A DNA stretch of 64,000 nt from Thereva unica (lineage: Eukaryota > Arthropoda > Insecta > Diptera > Therevidae), in contig OX465283.1 of NCBI GenBank assembly GCA_949987705.1, forward strand, positions 52,676,953-52,740,952. The letters run 5' to 3'. Within the stretch, counting starts at the first letter, position 1, and every line of letters begins with the position of its first letter. The position numbers and the translations under genes were made by a program. Below are positions 11,321-22,142 of the stretch, one piece after another. Under the pieces are notes generated by a model. It was not told the DNA's origin and did not search any database. It worked only from the letters and a program-made list of their open reading frames with translations.

Positions 11321-14047
11321 GCAGAGTGATTACTCATATTCAATTACTATCACTTATTTTATTGCATAATGCAGATATGTAGATATTGGTTGTGATTAAT
11401 TTTATGACGTTCGAGTTGTAGTAGGACCCAAGGAGACGTAATAATGGATATGACGAAAAAGGCTAGATCATTGAACTTTGGAGTTTAGTGATCGAGTGTC
11501 CGTTCTGGCCGATCATTTTGATCGTTTTTTTAGTTTCGTAAGCAATTGTTAACGGAATGCTACCGCTTTAGGGTCGGTCCATATTTACAGACATCGAACT
11601 TGCCAGACACCTGACAAAATAATATTATTTTATACAGTGTGCATGAGCGTATACCCATACACAATGATACGGCCGCGCAGACTTGGACAGACACGGGTTG
11701 TATCCAACCAGTATTCACGGAAAGAATATTTTGTCTGCACGGTTCATGCCTGTACGTGTCTGTGGGTCTTTGCAGACATTGAGGGTGCGTTAACAACGTT
11801 ACCTTCGACGCAATCAATCAAGCCGCAGTAAAAAAGGCATTCAACCCCCCACTGGAAGATAAAGTAAGTATATGGATGGGGAAAATGCTGTTCTTACTCA
11901 TGAAACTACCAGCAGCAAAATTGAAAACTCCCTAGATTGAAAACGTTCAGAGATAGACACCCTATTTATGTGCTTTTCTTGTCATACATTTTTGTGTACT
12001 ACTTACCAATAAGTGTTGTACAAGCTGTGACGGGACACCCTGTAACTGCCCTAAAGTATACTATCCCGACACTTGGACGAATGTTACATAAGTCATAACA
12101 AATTTGTTTGTAACCGGGCTTCAGCTGCGTAGGTGCAATCGCCAGAATTTCATTTCGAGTTTTTTGCCAAAACTCTCGGCAGAGTCAATAAAATTTTTCC
12201 TTGTCATAGTGTTATGCCTGTTGGCCCAAGCTCTAAATTTGGCTACGGAGCAAGGGTTACTTACTTGTGCAATTGGTCAGTCGATTGTACACGCGTTAAA
12301 GTTGGTCCTGGCTTGGATCATGCACGTATCCTACTTTGTTTATGCATTTTTTTACCTGCGACTGAGTAATTTAAGTGCTGTAACAGAATAAGTCCACATT
12401 CCTTATTAGCCGAATCCAAACTCCTGCCTGGATGACAACTTTTTATTCAGTACATATTTAACCCGCTCGGCTCATTCCCAAAACATCCTGCAGTCCTCCT
12501 TTTCATCCACTCCATAGTGTAGAAGTTTACAATCGAAAAACCCGATTGTGGAACGATCATCCACATCCAGCATTACCGATCTCGTTCAATATCCCAAAGC
12601 CAAACGTCAGGCGCGTTGCAAATTGCTCGACCCTCAATCAAATCCCTAAAGCCTAAACTATCGAATCCGTTTCTACCCTTCAAACTAATGTTAGATACTA
12701 GAAGACACTTCGGTTTGATGTGATACCCATGACGGACTAGTAGTATAAAGGGTGATTCCTATGCTTGGCTTTTCCACAAGAAATTCCAAAAATTCCAGGG
12801 ATATCGACTCGATTACATTATTCCGCTACGTATCTGCGTTAATGCCCATCGCTGGGCGATAGATTCCGCTTTTGCCTGATAAAAACTGATTAATTAATCT
12901 CTGCGAACAGGATTATCCCAGCAGGACATACAACAATAATACTACGCTTTGCATTAATTAGTGATGGCTTTCGCCAGTTAATATCCTGCCATGTTTCAAT
13001 AGGACGAAATTAGCCGGGGGCTTATTTGTTCGCAGATGGAACCATAAAGTATTTTTTTGTGGGCTCCGGAACCTATCCTCTGGATAGTCAGCACGAGAAT
13101 GTTAGTTTTAAGGACATACAAATTATAGTTGGTAAATTTAAGAAGTTTGCTCGCATTTGTTATGAGAATGTTTAAACTTCGCATTTCGGGAATTTCTGAT
13201 TGAGTTGTATATTCCCCTGGAATAAGCAGATCTACACTCCCAGTCCCCCAGAAACTTAATGAGAATCCATCTATTGGTAGCTTGTATGAATCATCTGAGG
13301 CCTATAGTCCTTGGTAAATTGCATTGTATCATCGCTGGCATTAATAAAAATCCCCGATCCTGAAATACAAAACCGTCGGTTGTATTGTTTCTGCCACGTT
13401 TTCAGATGCTGAAAACGACACCACTGGGTACAGTAATGGAACTATCCTTCTTCATGTGTCCAATATGGGGCATTGATGAAGTGTGTTTCTCTGCCCTAGA
13501 TTATGACCGTCCCTATATTTTGCCCAGCCGTTAAAAATGGCAAGGCCATGAATGATTTATGCCACAAAATATCACGCCATGGAAAATTTCACGTGTGTTT
13601 TTTTTTGTTGTTGTTGATGCTGTTGTGTTGTGTATGTTGTTTTTCAAAAATGGGTTGCAACGAACACATGGGGCTGGGTAGAGCTGACAACACCATAGAG
13701 GAAATTGTGACGATGGTGAAATTAAAATGAACTAACAGAGAGCAAAAAAATATGCCGGCAAAGTCACTGGTGGTCGTGCTTTACACGGTCCTGTCACTAG
13801 TTTGAATATCGTTATTTAGTTTGATTTTTAGGGGGTAGATGGCGGGGGCAGTTCGTTCAATATTTACGAATTCAATAAATATTTAAAGATAAAATCTAGT
13901 GTGCATATGAATGCTCGTTTTCATTTCTTGTAATTGTAAATCTATCGGTGTTATTTTATCGGATCGATTCTAGTTAGGAGTTTGATTTTATCAATCAGTA
14001 GTAAAATCTAAATGTTACACCATGGTGGCCACTTTTTGCTAAGACTA
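11321..14047. other. No recognisable gene or element
   Basis: About 2.7 kb. Short frames at 12104-12391, 13503-13730 and elsewhere have no recognisable motif. 13597-13640 holds a (TTG)n-rich stretch. I see no inverted ends or coding similarity. Confidence 0.4.
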
Positions 14048-14440
14048 GGGCTGCCATCCGTCCGGGTTTTCCCGGATTTGTCCTAGTTTGGAGGGCGTCC
14101 GGGGGCCGTCCGAGCGGGGTTTTAAAAGTGTCAGGGGTGATCCGATAAATTGAATGATACTCGATAAATTAAAACAAAACTCAGTTAAAAATTGACTTGT
14201 AATCCGCATCCAAGCAAAATGGCGTGGCGAAAATGCTCTTGCTTTTTAAAGGTTCCAGTGACATTTCAATTATCAAACGTACACCGATCCGAAACGAAAA
14301 GAGGACTTAATGCAGTCGTTCAAGGAAGCCAAGATTTTAGTTATCAAACGACTCAATGTACAAACGATTTCCTTTCAAATCAAAATGAAAAAGCAGGTGG
14401 TATTGGTATTGTAGTCATTAAGGTTTAAGTAGTAGCCGTC
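14048..14440 (+). repeat. Possible old hAT-like terminus
   Basis: Starts with TAGGGCTGCCATCCGTCCGG followed by CCGGATTTGTCC and GTCCGGGGGCCGTCCG. A TAGGG start and short inverted CCGG words resemble hAT subterminal sequence. No second end or 8-bp duplication is visible, and the short frame at 14219-14428 has no transposase motif. Low certainty. Confidence 0.25.
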
Positions 14441-14445
14441 GTCTG

Positions 14446-14613
14446 GTCCCAAGGTGGGCAAGGAGAAGGGTGCTCGACATGCCGAATTGACCAGAATCGA
14501 AAAACCGAAGACTAGGCAAGAAGTCGCATTTTTTAAATCGACACCGATAGCAGCGTTAAATTTAGCACGTCCCGCTCGGACCGCCAGCTAACGGATCAAA
14601 AAAGAAGAAGTAG
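14446..14613 (+). repeat. Short LINE-derived element, copy 1
   Basis: About 168 bp. Its 5' half matches the 5' region of the RTE-like LINE at 9560-11320 (TCCCAAG.., a 'CGACATGCCGAATTGACCAG' block, 'AACCGAAGACTAGGCAAGAAG'). Its 3' end matches that LINE's 3' end ('CCGCCAGCTAACGGATCAAA') and closes in an AAGAAGAAG tail. The LINE interior is absent. This is the layout of a short internally deleted or SINE-like derivative that uses the LINE machinery. Confidence 0.65.
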
Positions 14614-14639
14614 TATCTACTTAAACACTAAAACAAAAC

Positions 14640-15010
14640 GTGGTCTTTTTTATGTGGCAGGCTCAGAAGTCACCCTTTGTACCACCAGTTTGTCATGTCG
14701 TTTATCACGTAATGGTGTAATGCCTAGCAGTAAGCTGAGTACGGGCGTTGGGGAATAGGTTAAGGGGTATGAAGGTCGGGGGTGGGGGAGAGGGTTATCA
14801 AAGAAGGTGGTAATGAGCCCTGCGTTTTAGCTCTTGGATGTGAAAGGAGCTCGGAAATACTGACTGCCAGAGATTATTCCACAGTCGAGTTGTTCTATTG
14901 ATAAATAATTGCTTTCTTGTTGAGTGCGTGTACGGACAGGCTGCAAGTTGTGGGAGTGAGATGAGTGAGGGAATCCTGTGTTGCGGGTATAAGATTGCCC
15001 TGGAGGCAAG
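14640..15010 (-). mobile_element. LINE 3' end (C-terminal codons and 3' UTR)
   Basis: The minus strand encodes 'TTRLWNNLWQSVFPSSFHIQ' followed by a short basic end 'ELKRRAHYHLL' and a stop at 14798-14800. This is the characteristic C-terminus of Jockey/CR1-type ORF2 ('R..RLWN.LP..VF'). A GT-rich 3' UTR follows, ending in 'GTACAAAGGG' and 'CCACATAAAAAAG' (14646-14690). The upstream body is lost and is replaced at about 15015 by an unrelated inverted-repeat element. The RT fragment at 25184 could be of the same group. Confidence 0.7.
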
Positions 15011-15014
15011 AGAG

Positions 15015-15970
15015 CATATATGGGCAAAAACGCGGAAAAAGGCATGTCCGGAGCCGATGACCGTTTTAGAGTCGGAAATGAGTACCCAAAAAAAAATGCT
15101 TTCGGTGGATACCGACCTAGGCAACACTTTTCCACAAAAAAACGGCCATCCAGCCAGCCATAAAGCCCGGCAGGCCCCAGAAACTGTGCAAAATGTCCCC
15201 TCCGTGGCATGTCCCAACTACAAAAATCCAGATTAATTGGGCATATTAAATGGACCAACTTGCGCCATTCGGGATAGGACGTTCACGAATGGTTTTTGGG
15301 GCCTAAAACTTTGATTTTTTCTCTTTTATCGCAAACCGGAACGCCAGAATACAGAACTTACACGTATTCGAATTTTGTCCGAAATTTTCCGTTAAAATTG
15401 CGAACCGCCGTTCCGCTAGAGCCTGCATGCGTTCGAATGTTCTGCTGTGGCTCCCTCTGCTCGGGGGATGTTTCATGAACCTGCAACAATTCGAAAACCC
15501 ATTCGGCGCGTTCGATTTGAATCCCTAACTGTAAAATTCGCTTGCTCTAAAATTCAAAGTGCAAACGCATATTCAAACAAGTCCCCACCGTGGCAAGTCG
15601 CGGTTTCAACTTCAAACCGAAAAAAACGCGTCAGAAGTGGAAAGTTCAAGTTGTTCTAAGAAGCTGTGGTCACCGGTAAGCGGAAATTCACTCAGGATTC
15701 TTCCTGAACTCAGAAAAGCGATTTTAAGTCAAATAGTCCCCTCCGTGGCAGCTTTTTCTTGAAATCTTCAATAAAGATAGAAATTCTGAGAAAATTTCCC
15801 CAAGAAAGTTCCAAAATGGTAGACGGTCGCCTTGTAACCCCTGTAGCAGAAACGGGCTTGTTTTGGGGCCATATGGAGGGAAAACCCACAAAAAACTCGG
15901 TCGGTAAACTTTTTTTTTTGCTGGGTTTTGAATGTGCAAATATGCCTTTTTTCGCGTTTTTGCCCATATG
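15015..15970. repeat. Unclassified inverted-repeat element
   Basis: The ends form an inverted repeat of about 35 bp: CATATATGGGCAAAAACGCG at 15015 and its near-perfect reverse complement CGCG..TTTTTGCCCATATG ending at 15970, both running inward into 'AAAAAGGCAT'. Inside, a 'CCCC(T/A)CCGTGGCA' motif recurs three times (about 15194, 15585, 15736) at irregular spacing. Internal frames on both strands show no known domain. No target duplication was found. Confidence 0.5.
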
Positions 15971-16432
15971 TCGGAGGAACAGCCAGACACTTGACACCGG
16001 CACAAACCTGGCAGACATTTGTTTTCTAGTATAAAAATGTTCAAGCTATAATTTGATTATTGGTTGAAACTCTTACTTAATAGGTCACGTTGCGGTCCCA
16101 GAAATTTTCCGGAAAATGAGCATACTTAATTTGGGCACTACTTCCGCCTAGGCAGACCACGATTATTCTTATGGTCGCTGTGAGTACTAACTTTTCAAAC
16201 ACATTTCATCCTCGTACGCGATAGGCACTTTTTGCAGCTCTTGGTATAGTACATCTCCAACTCCGCCGTGTGCCTGGTCCCAAGCCCAGGGTGTAAAAGG
16301 AGGAGGGTGGTCGACCTGCCGAATCGACCAGAATCGGTAAACCGAAGAAACTAGACAAGAAGCCACATTTTCAAAGCGGCACCGACAGCAACGTATCCGT
16401 TGCGGAGACGTCCCACTCGGACCGCCAGCTAA

Positions 16433-17322
16433 GGGTGAAAACATAGTGGAGCGGCGAGGCTAGAGTGTAGCGGGGAGCGTAGCTGAGTGGGTTGAAAATA
16501 ATACACGTAGCAAACGCGCCAAAACATAGTGGAGCGTGGAGTGGCGCTGGTTCCCACGGCGACCCGCTAGCCTCTCCGATTGTGAATTCTACATAGATTT
16601 CTTTATGTAGAGGGTTCAGTCGAGCCTTGCTGGTCGAACCGAGAATTTGAGTAATTCTATGTAATTCAAGTCAATAAAATGACTTTGTTTTGGTTTAAAA
16701 ATTGTGTTTCTTATTACTGTCCTGGAAGCAAAGTGATATACTATGGTAAATTTGGTAAGTAATCTACTAAGGTAAAATTTAAGTCTACAATAACTTGTCT
16801 TTAAAAGTAAAAAAGAGGGGTCAGATTTGGAAAAATATGACCACCCCTTGACCACCCCTTATTACCTCAGCGTAATAAGTAGCTTCTCATCATATTCAAT
16901 CGGCTGCTTTACGAAATTCGTAAGGAGGAGAGGAGAGATCAGGTTTAATATATACTCAAACGTACTGTACTCCATTCTTGCGTATTGGAAAAAGCGGTCC
17001 GGATATTGTTTTAACTGTGGAAAAAGGTGGTGGAACTCTCCCAATTCCCTGCGATTTGAATTCAAGGGGTGCACTGCACATGATCTAAAACCGCCTACAA
17101 CTGTAACGATTTTAAGCGCACTGCTCTCGTATAACATATCGTCATCACTGTCCGACGACATTTTGCTGACTAAAGATTACTCAAACCTCTTGGCTTGCCA
17201 CGCTACGCTCGCCGCTCCACTATGTGCGTGTCGAGCCCCGCTACCATCGGGGGTCTAAAACCTCACAGCTACGCTCCCCGCTACACTCTAGCCTCGCGCG
17301 CCGCTCCACTATGTTTTCACCC
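16433..17322 (-). mobile_element. Internally deleted PIF/Harbinger transposon
   Basis: 890 bp with terminal inverted repeats of over 30 bp starting GGGTGAAAACATAGTGGAGC and ending in the reverse complement, with a GCTACGCTCCCCGCTAC-type inner part. It is flanked by TAA on both sides (16430-16432 and 17323-17325). A 3-bp TAA duplication and G-rich ends are Harbinger hallmarks. It retains only the first transposase exon (16862-17161). Its ends differ from those of the intact Harbinger at 44768, so it is a second family. Confidence 0.85.
16862..17161 (-). pseudogene. Harbinger transposase, first exon only
   Basis: Opens with ATG and an acidic N-terminus 'MSSDSDDDMLYESSAL'. After a linker it has 'FPQLKQYPDRFFQYARMEYS', 'TFEYILNLISPLL' and 'EYDEKLLITLR', which match the N-terminal helical region of HARBI1-like transposases (usually '..R.S..TF..LL..i.p.l...... 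i...e.l.i.LRfLAtG'). The frame stops directly at a GAG|GTAATA junction, a plausible 5' splice site, so the 99 codons look like an intact exon 1 whose later exons, with the whole DDE domain, have been deleted. It cannot encode an active enzyme. Confidence 0.75.
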
Positions 17323-17350
17323 TAACGGATCAAAGAAGAAGAAGAAGAAG

Positions 17351-18448
17351 TACATCTCCATTGTAAAGTCATTCTGGGTTTAAATTCTTTACGTTGCTGA
17401 TTAACTTTTTGTAAAAATTTCTTGTCATTTGAGTTTGCTGATTCTTCTATTTCTCTTATTTCTTCTTCCCAATACTGGGCTTTTTTGCTTTGTGTATGCT
17501 CTTCTCAGTTCGTTTCTTTTCTTTATGAATCCATTGTTCTGTGTCTACTTATCATGAGTTCGTATGCTCTGTTTTTATCCGCAGCGGTTCCAACCTTTGA
17601 AAATCTGGCAAAAACTAATAAAAATATCTCAGCTGTTCATAATTGTTTACCCTTACTATCGTTGATTTCAAATACGCAGGTATAAGGAACACATCTTTTG
17701 AATTCATTTTTATTATAGCTCAGTTTGAAAGTGCCATCGGGCAGCAAAAGTACAAATGACACGTTTTTAATATCGTTGTAAATAGGTTTTATGCATTATA
17801 GATTACATCCGTTCGAAATGGAATCTTCTTGTGGATGCGTAAATGTTCAACGTGAGATATGAAATTTTATAATACTCAATATATTATAGTGTGTACTTAT
17901 TATTGAGTTTCAAAATTACTTTTAACTTGCTCTATCTAGCAACACCTGCATTGCTGACACTTGTTTGAATAAATAATAATGCTGAGAGAAATAAAATGAA
18001 ACTTTTAAAAAATATCTTTTTTTTTAAATAACAGATCATTTAAATGAAAATTTCAATATCTCATATTCTGATAAAACTGGGACATTACTGACAGATTATC
18101 GACGGTGACGTTTTCTAAAAAAAAAAAAAAAAAATATATAGGGGGGGAATTAAGCTTACATTACATAAAATTCTTGAAAGTCTTTACAGCCACTACTTGG
18201 AGCGTTTGGTTCCGTGACAAGCTAGCCTTTGAACCTTGCCCAGCTCAATGATGGAAACCTTTTGTTTGGTCCTGTGTGGCTTCATGTTTTTGTTAGTTTT
18301 AATATTCCTGAGATGCGTGAGATTCATACTGACCATTGGACAGGTCAATGATATTTAAATAATAGTGAATTCAATTATAAAATTTTAAATACTTTTTTTG
18401 TATTAAAATTTTCAGGAAGATTAAAAAAACTGTCAAATATTACGAATG
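17351..18448. other. No recognisable gene or element
   Basis: A/T-rich. A short frame at 17422-17685 is Ser/Leu-rich without a known motif. An A18 run followed by G8 lies at 18118-18147. Confidence 0.4.
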
Positions 18449-18451
18449 TAA

Positions 18452-18742
18452 AGCCTGAAATACATTGAAAATCAGTGCAGTGCAGCACTGTGCAGTATGT
18501 TACAGTGGTTTATTAAAAAACTTATGGTAAAACACATTGAATAGGCAGTGTGTTTCATTCCTATGTGACAAGAATGGCAATGACCACTTCATATGGAGTT
18601 TTTTAGAAATTGGCATGTAGTGCAAAGCAGTGTTTTGGAAATTACTAGCTTAAGACAAGGCAGTGCAGCACATTCTGGGGCAAGAAGTCTACATTTCACT
18701 GCGCAGTGCTGCGCTGCACTGCCTTTAAATGTAGTTCAGGCT
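18452..18742. mobile_element. MITE, Harbinger-like (TAA duplication)
   Basis: 291 bp between TAA (18449-18451) and TAA (18743-18745). Inverted ends of about 50 bp start AGCCTGAA(A/C)TACATT and run into CAGTGCAGYGCAGCACTG repeats. No coding sequence. The 3-bp TAA duplication suggests mobilisation by a PIF/Harbinger transposase. Confidence 0.75.
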
Positions 18743-18745
18743 TAA

Positions 18746-19559
18746 GTCTTCTTGGTTCAGAAAAACTTGATGAATCAAAAATTGTTAAAGCCATTTCTTC
18801 AAGTGATTTATCAAGAGCACAGAAATACAGACAATAGTAGTATAGCTATGCCGGTTCTAGCAAAGTGACCTCATCGGTTGCTGCTCGGATGTGGATGTGG
18901 TCTTGGCTGCCAATGAGCCCCGCCTGTGTGGAATTAGTTGAATTTTGCCATATCTTGGGTGTGCTTTCAGGCTGCATGAGTTTTTGAGCTAGAGATCGAA
19001 TCTGTAGTTCGATGAGTCTCGGCTGGGAGCTTTTACGAGTTGAAATTGCTGTGGTGGGTTTGTGTCTTAGCTGTGATCTTATTGGGGTTAAACTTCGCTG
19101 CGTCTTGTATGGGATCTTGTGGGTGGTCTGATCCGGCTTCCAATAAATTTGGTGGTCGATTGACCGGTACTAATAATTAAATTAAGCTCTGTGGGATTGA
19201 TAGATGCGCTATGGACGTTGAGGACCTGGAAGCTTTAGCTATTTTTATAAAATTCCTGTTAGTCTGGACTGTATGCAGATGTCGAGGTGAACTTGATATT
19301 GGTGCCACAATTACAATTTAAATTCGCATAAATACCTGAAAAAGTGGATCGTTAGGCTAGTTTTTTATACGTGAAAGTCAAATCTTAGGTGTCAATATTT
19401 ATCTGTCCGTCGTTGAATATCTCCCGAAACTGAGAAAGTTAACACGAGAGATTTTTAATAGGTGTAAAAACAAGGCCTTTGGCAACCTTTTAATGACTAC
19501 CTAAAACTGTACAAGAAAACCATTGCCTCAGTCAAGAGAGATACCTGGCAGGGTCACTG
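18746..19559. other. No recognisable gene
   Basis: Unassigned. The block 19440-19560 could be the decayed start of the LINE that follows, since it lies directly upstream in the right place, but no motif is clear enough. Confidence 0.3.
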
Positions 19560-20850
19560 CTAATCTATCGAAACTCTGCCAGAATATGAAGGATGCTCTC
19601 CAGACCGTCCTTTATAAAAAAGGCGAACGGAGCTTGGTTAGAATTACAGGCCGAGTCTATAGAGCAGTTAATGAGTACACACTTTCCCGGTTATAAGGAC
19701 GAAAATGAGGTCGAAGCAACAGGGAATGAACATAGACACTCCTAGGAGGAGATTTCCACTATTATTCGAAAGGAAAACGTCCTCTGGATGATCAATAGCT
19801 TCTCCCCCTTCAAAGAACCCGGCCCTGATGACACACTACCAGTCATGCTACAGAAAATACCTGAGCTGGTAGAGCCATGGCTGGTGGTCATGTTTAAGAG
19901 CTGCGTGGTGGTTAGCTACGTCCGCAGGAGTTGGAAAGAGTCTTCGACTCCCACATCCCCAATCGGTAGATGTGACTTTCCTGTCATCAGCTCAACATGC
20001 CTACCTCAGTGGTAGATCCTGAAAAGACCTTGTAGAACAAACAATGGCAATTGCATTGGCTAACAGCTATGCTGAGCTCGAGAATAATTCAGGCGAATTT
20101 GGGAATCAAGACGGGAGGCGGTAGTAGGATATGCAGATGATCTAGTGATAATGGTGTCCGTAATGTTTCCAACAGTGATTCATTCAAGGATGCCAAAATA
20201 AAATTGGTAGCTGGGTAGAAGGCTGTGGTCTGGCAGTCAGTCCGGGAAAAAGTGAGTAAATACTGTTCACAGGGAAAAAATTCCCGCTTCAACCATACAT
20301 GCCCCACGAAAGCCCTTGATGTTCTCTTGCATCTACTTCCCCGACTTATTAAACTCTTATCAAACATCTAGCCTCATGTTGTGCGGGACCTCTAAACCTT
20401 ACGGACATAGCAATATCTTGAATTCACTACCCGAGAATATGGTCGCTACAACCACCGTCTACCTACGCCCTAGATTGACCTTCAGCAAGGACTTCTCCCT
20501 CGAAATACCCTCAAGAAAGGAGTGGAGAAACGAAGAGTTCGTGAGAAGGTTCGATGTTCGAATACTTACTGACGGCTCCAAGACGTCAGGGGGCGTCGGA
20601 GCAGGGGATTATCTAGCGACTTCTACCAGTTCACTGTCTTGGCACCTCCCTGGTTCCGGTCCATATCCGCCGAATCTCACATTATCCAGGCATTATCCTG
20701 GATAACTAGTCATACCAGTCACAACGCTGAGCTATCGAGCTCGAAACGATGGAAGTATTTTCTATATCCTAGATTTGCGTGTGGTCGTAACTCATTTCCC
20801 CACACTCTCTCGCAACCCATCTATCTTCCTTTGGGATAAGTCTGAGGGTC
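19560..20850 (+). mobile_element. LOA-type LINE fragment (RT and start of RNase H)
   Basis: Plus strand, many frameshifts. Motifs in order: 'INSFSPFKEPGPDD' (19788, RT finger block, normally KSPGPDG), 'LPVMLQKIPELVEPWL', 'YADDLVIMVS' (about 20132, RT catalytic box), 'SKDFSLEIPSRKEW', then 'RILTDGSKTSGGVGAG' (about 20562-20610), the first RNase H motif with its catalytic Asp intact. The C-terminal part appears at 21795-22142 after about 950 bp of unassigned sequence. Related to the minus-strand LINE at 4925-7800 but clearly a different copy. Confidence 0.75.
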
Positions 20851-21794
20851 CACCGACTTTTAACAGACTTGTTTCACATGTCTTGGCATTACGTTACAGA
20901 CACGCAGTGCGTTATCTGCCGTCGCACTGACTTTGTATTCTCTCTAACTTATTCTGGATCATAGAAACGCATGCCTTCTCTCGCCATTATCTTTATAGGT
21001 ATAATTCTCGCGGACGCGTAAGCTACAGACAAATACATGCGTCTGTTAATTGTAAAATAATAGAAGTGCGTACATTCAAAAGCACATTGACATATAGTTA
21101 CGCAAACAGAACGCACGCAACAAGAACGCAACTGTCTGTCAACGAATATGCGCCGTAAACAACACAGGCACCGTACCCACGCCCGTATTCGTTTCCAGCT
21201 CTGCTATCACCCCTCTTTGTTACTACTGTGCTGCCCATACTGGCACTGCGTAAAGTTGAACTAAGATAACCACAATCGCCAACAGGAGGCGACGGATTGG
21301 TTTGGGCCCCTGCATTCGGGAATTCTCGGAAATACTGCACAAATAGCGAAAGCTTTGTCCCTTCAAGTGTGTTTTAAAATTAAGCCTGTGGTCGATCATC
21401 ATGTGAGTGAATGATCTGATCCATACTTTTATTCTTACAGATACTTGTTCTCCCAGGTCGCTGATCAGCGTAGCTACAGATTCGTGTTCAGCAAACGGCA
21501 GACCAGCGCTTTCAGATCATGCTTTAATACCTTAGATAGCTTCGTTCATGCGTAACTCGATCTCATCGAAACCTAGTTTCAACGCATTATGACACATTTT
21601 AATCCACCGGAGAGGTCTTCGGACACACATGTTGTTCTGCACACCGTCGGCAAATTTTCCAATTCACAATGAAGCGACCAACCATCTTTCCTCTTTAGGA
21701 CAGGTTGTTACAAAATAGCCATTTCAGAGGAGGAGGTTTGTTTGTCTGACTACCAACTTGGGCCCAAAACGATCAGTAGGAACTGTACCAGACA
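20851..21794. other. Unassigned sequence inside a LINE
   Basis: Separates the RNase H start from the C-terminus of the flanking LINE. It may contain the decayed RNase H body or an inserted element. 20950-21360 is richer in G+C and CGC words than its surroundings, with no recognised motif and no clear inverted ends. Confidence 0.35.
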
Positions 21795-22142
21795 ATGAAC
21801 TTAGAACCTACAGAAAGAAGTCACTTAAACAGACCCCGAGGAGATATTGCCAAAATCAAGACAATTTTCACGGTACATTGGCCTATAGGAGACCATGCTG
21901 CCAAGTTGGGCATCCCGTTCAACGTCTGTTGCAATAGCTGCGTGGAGTCGAACGCTTGTACGCTCCCTGTGCAAATGCCCGGCTTTATCTCATGCCAGGC
22001 AGCGCACATTAGGTACTTATGTTTTGGAAGACTTAAAAGAGATCTCCAGACTGGGGGCCAGATCACTGTTAAGCTTCTTAAATTCCACAGGATGGCTTTA
22101 GGTATGAGAGATGTGGCAACAAAACGGCGTGCCAAGCGCTAA
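21795..22142 (+). pseudogene. LOA-type LINE C-terminus
   Basis: Frames here read 'FTVHWPIGDHAAKLGIPFN' and, shifted, 'CKCPALSHARQRTLGTYV', 'LEDLKEISRLGARSLLSFLN' and 'STGWL'. These are the diagnostic C-terminal sequences of R1/LOA LINEs: a CCHC-like segment, then the 'CPAL..R...LG' and 'L..F...SGW' blocks. Two frames are needed, so a frameshift lies near 21900. It is in the same orientation as 19560-20850 and likely belongs to the same insertion. Confidence 0.75.

Larger units (their letters stand above)
16276..17350 (+). repeat. Short LINE-derived element, copy 2, split by a Harbinger insertion
   Basis: Same family as 14446-14613: the 5' part 16276-16432 begins TCCCAAGCCCAGGGTG and contains 'GGTCGACCTGCCGAATCGAC', as in the LINE 5' region near 11210-11310. 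The 3' part resumes at 17323 with 'TAACGGATCAAAGAAGAAG'. Between them sits the 890-bp element 16433-17322. The empty-site sequence can be read as ..CCAGCTAACGG.., matching copy 1, which confirms both the family and the insertion point. Confidence 0.75.
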
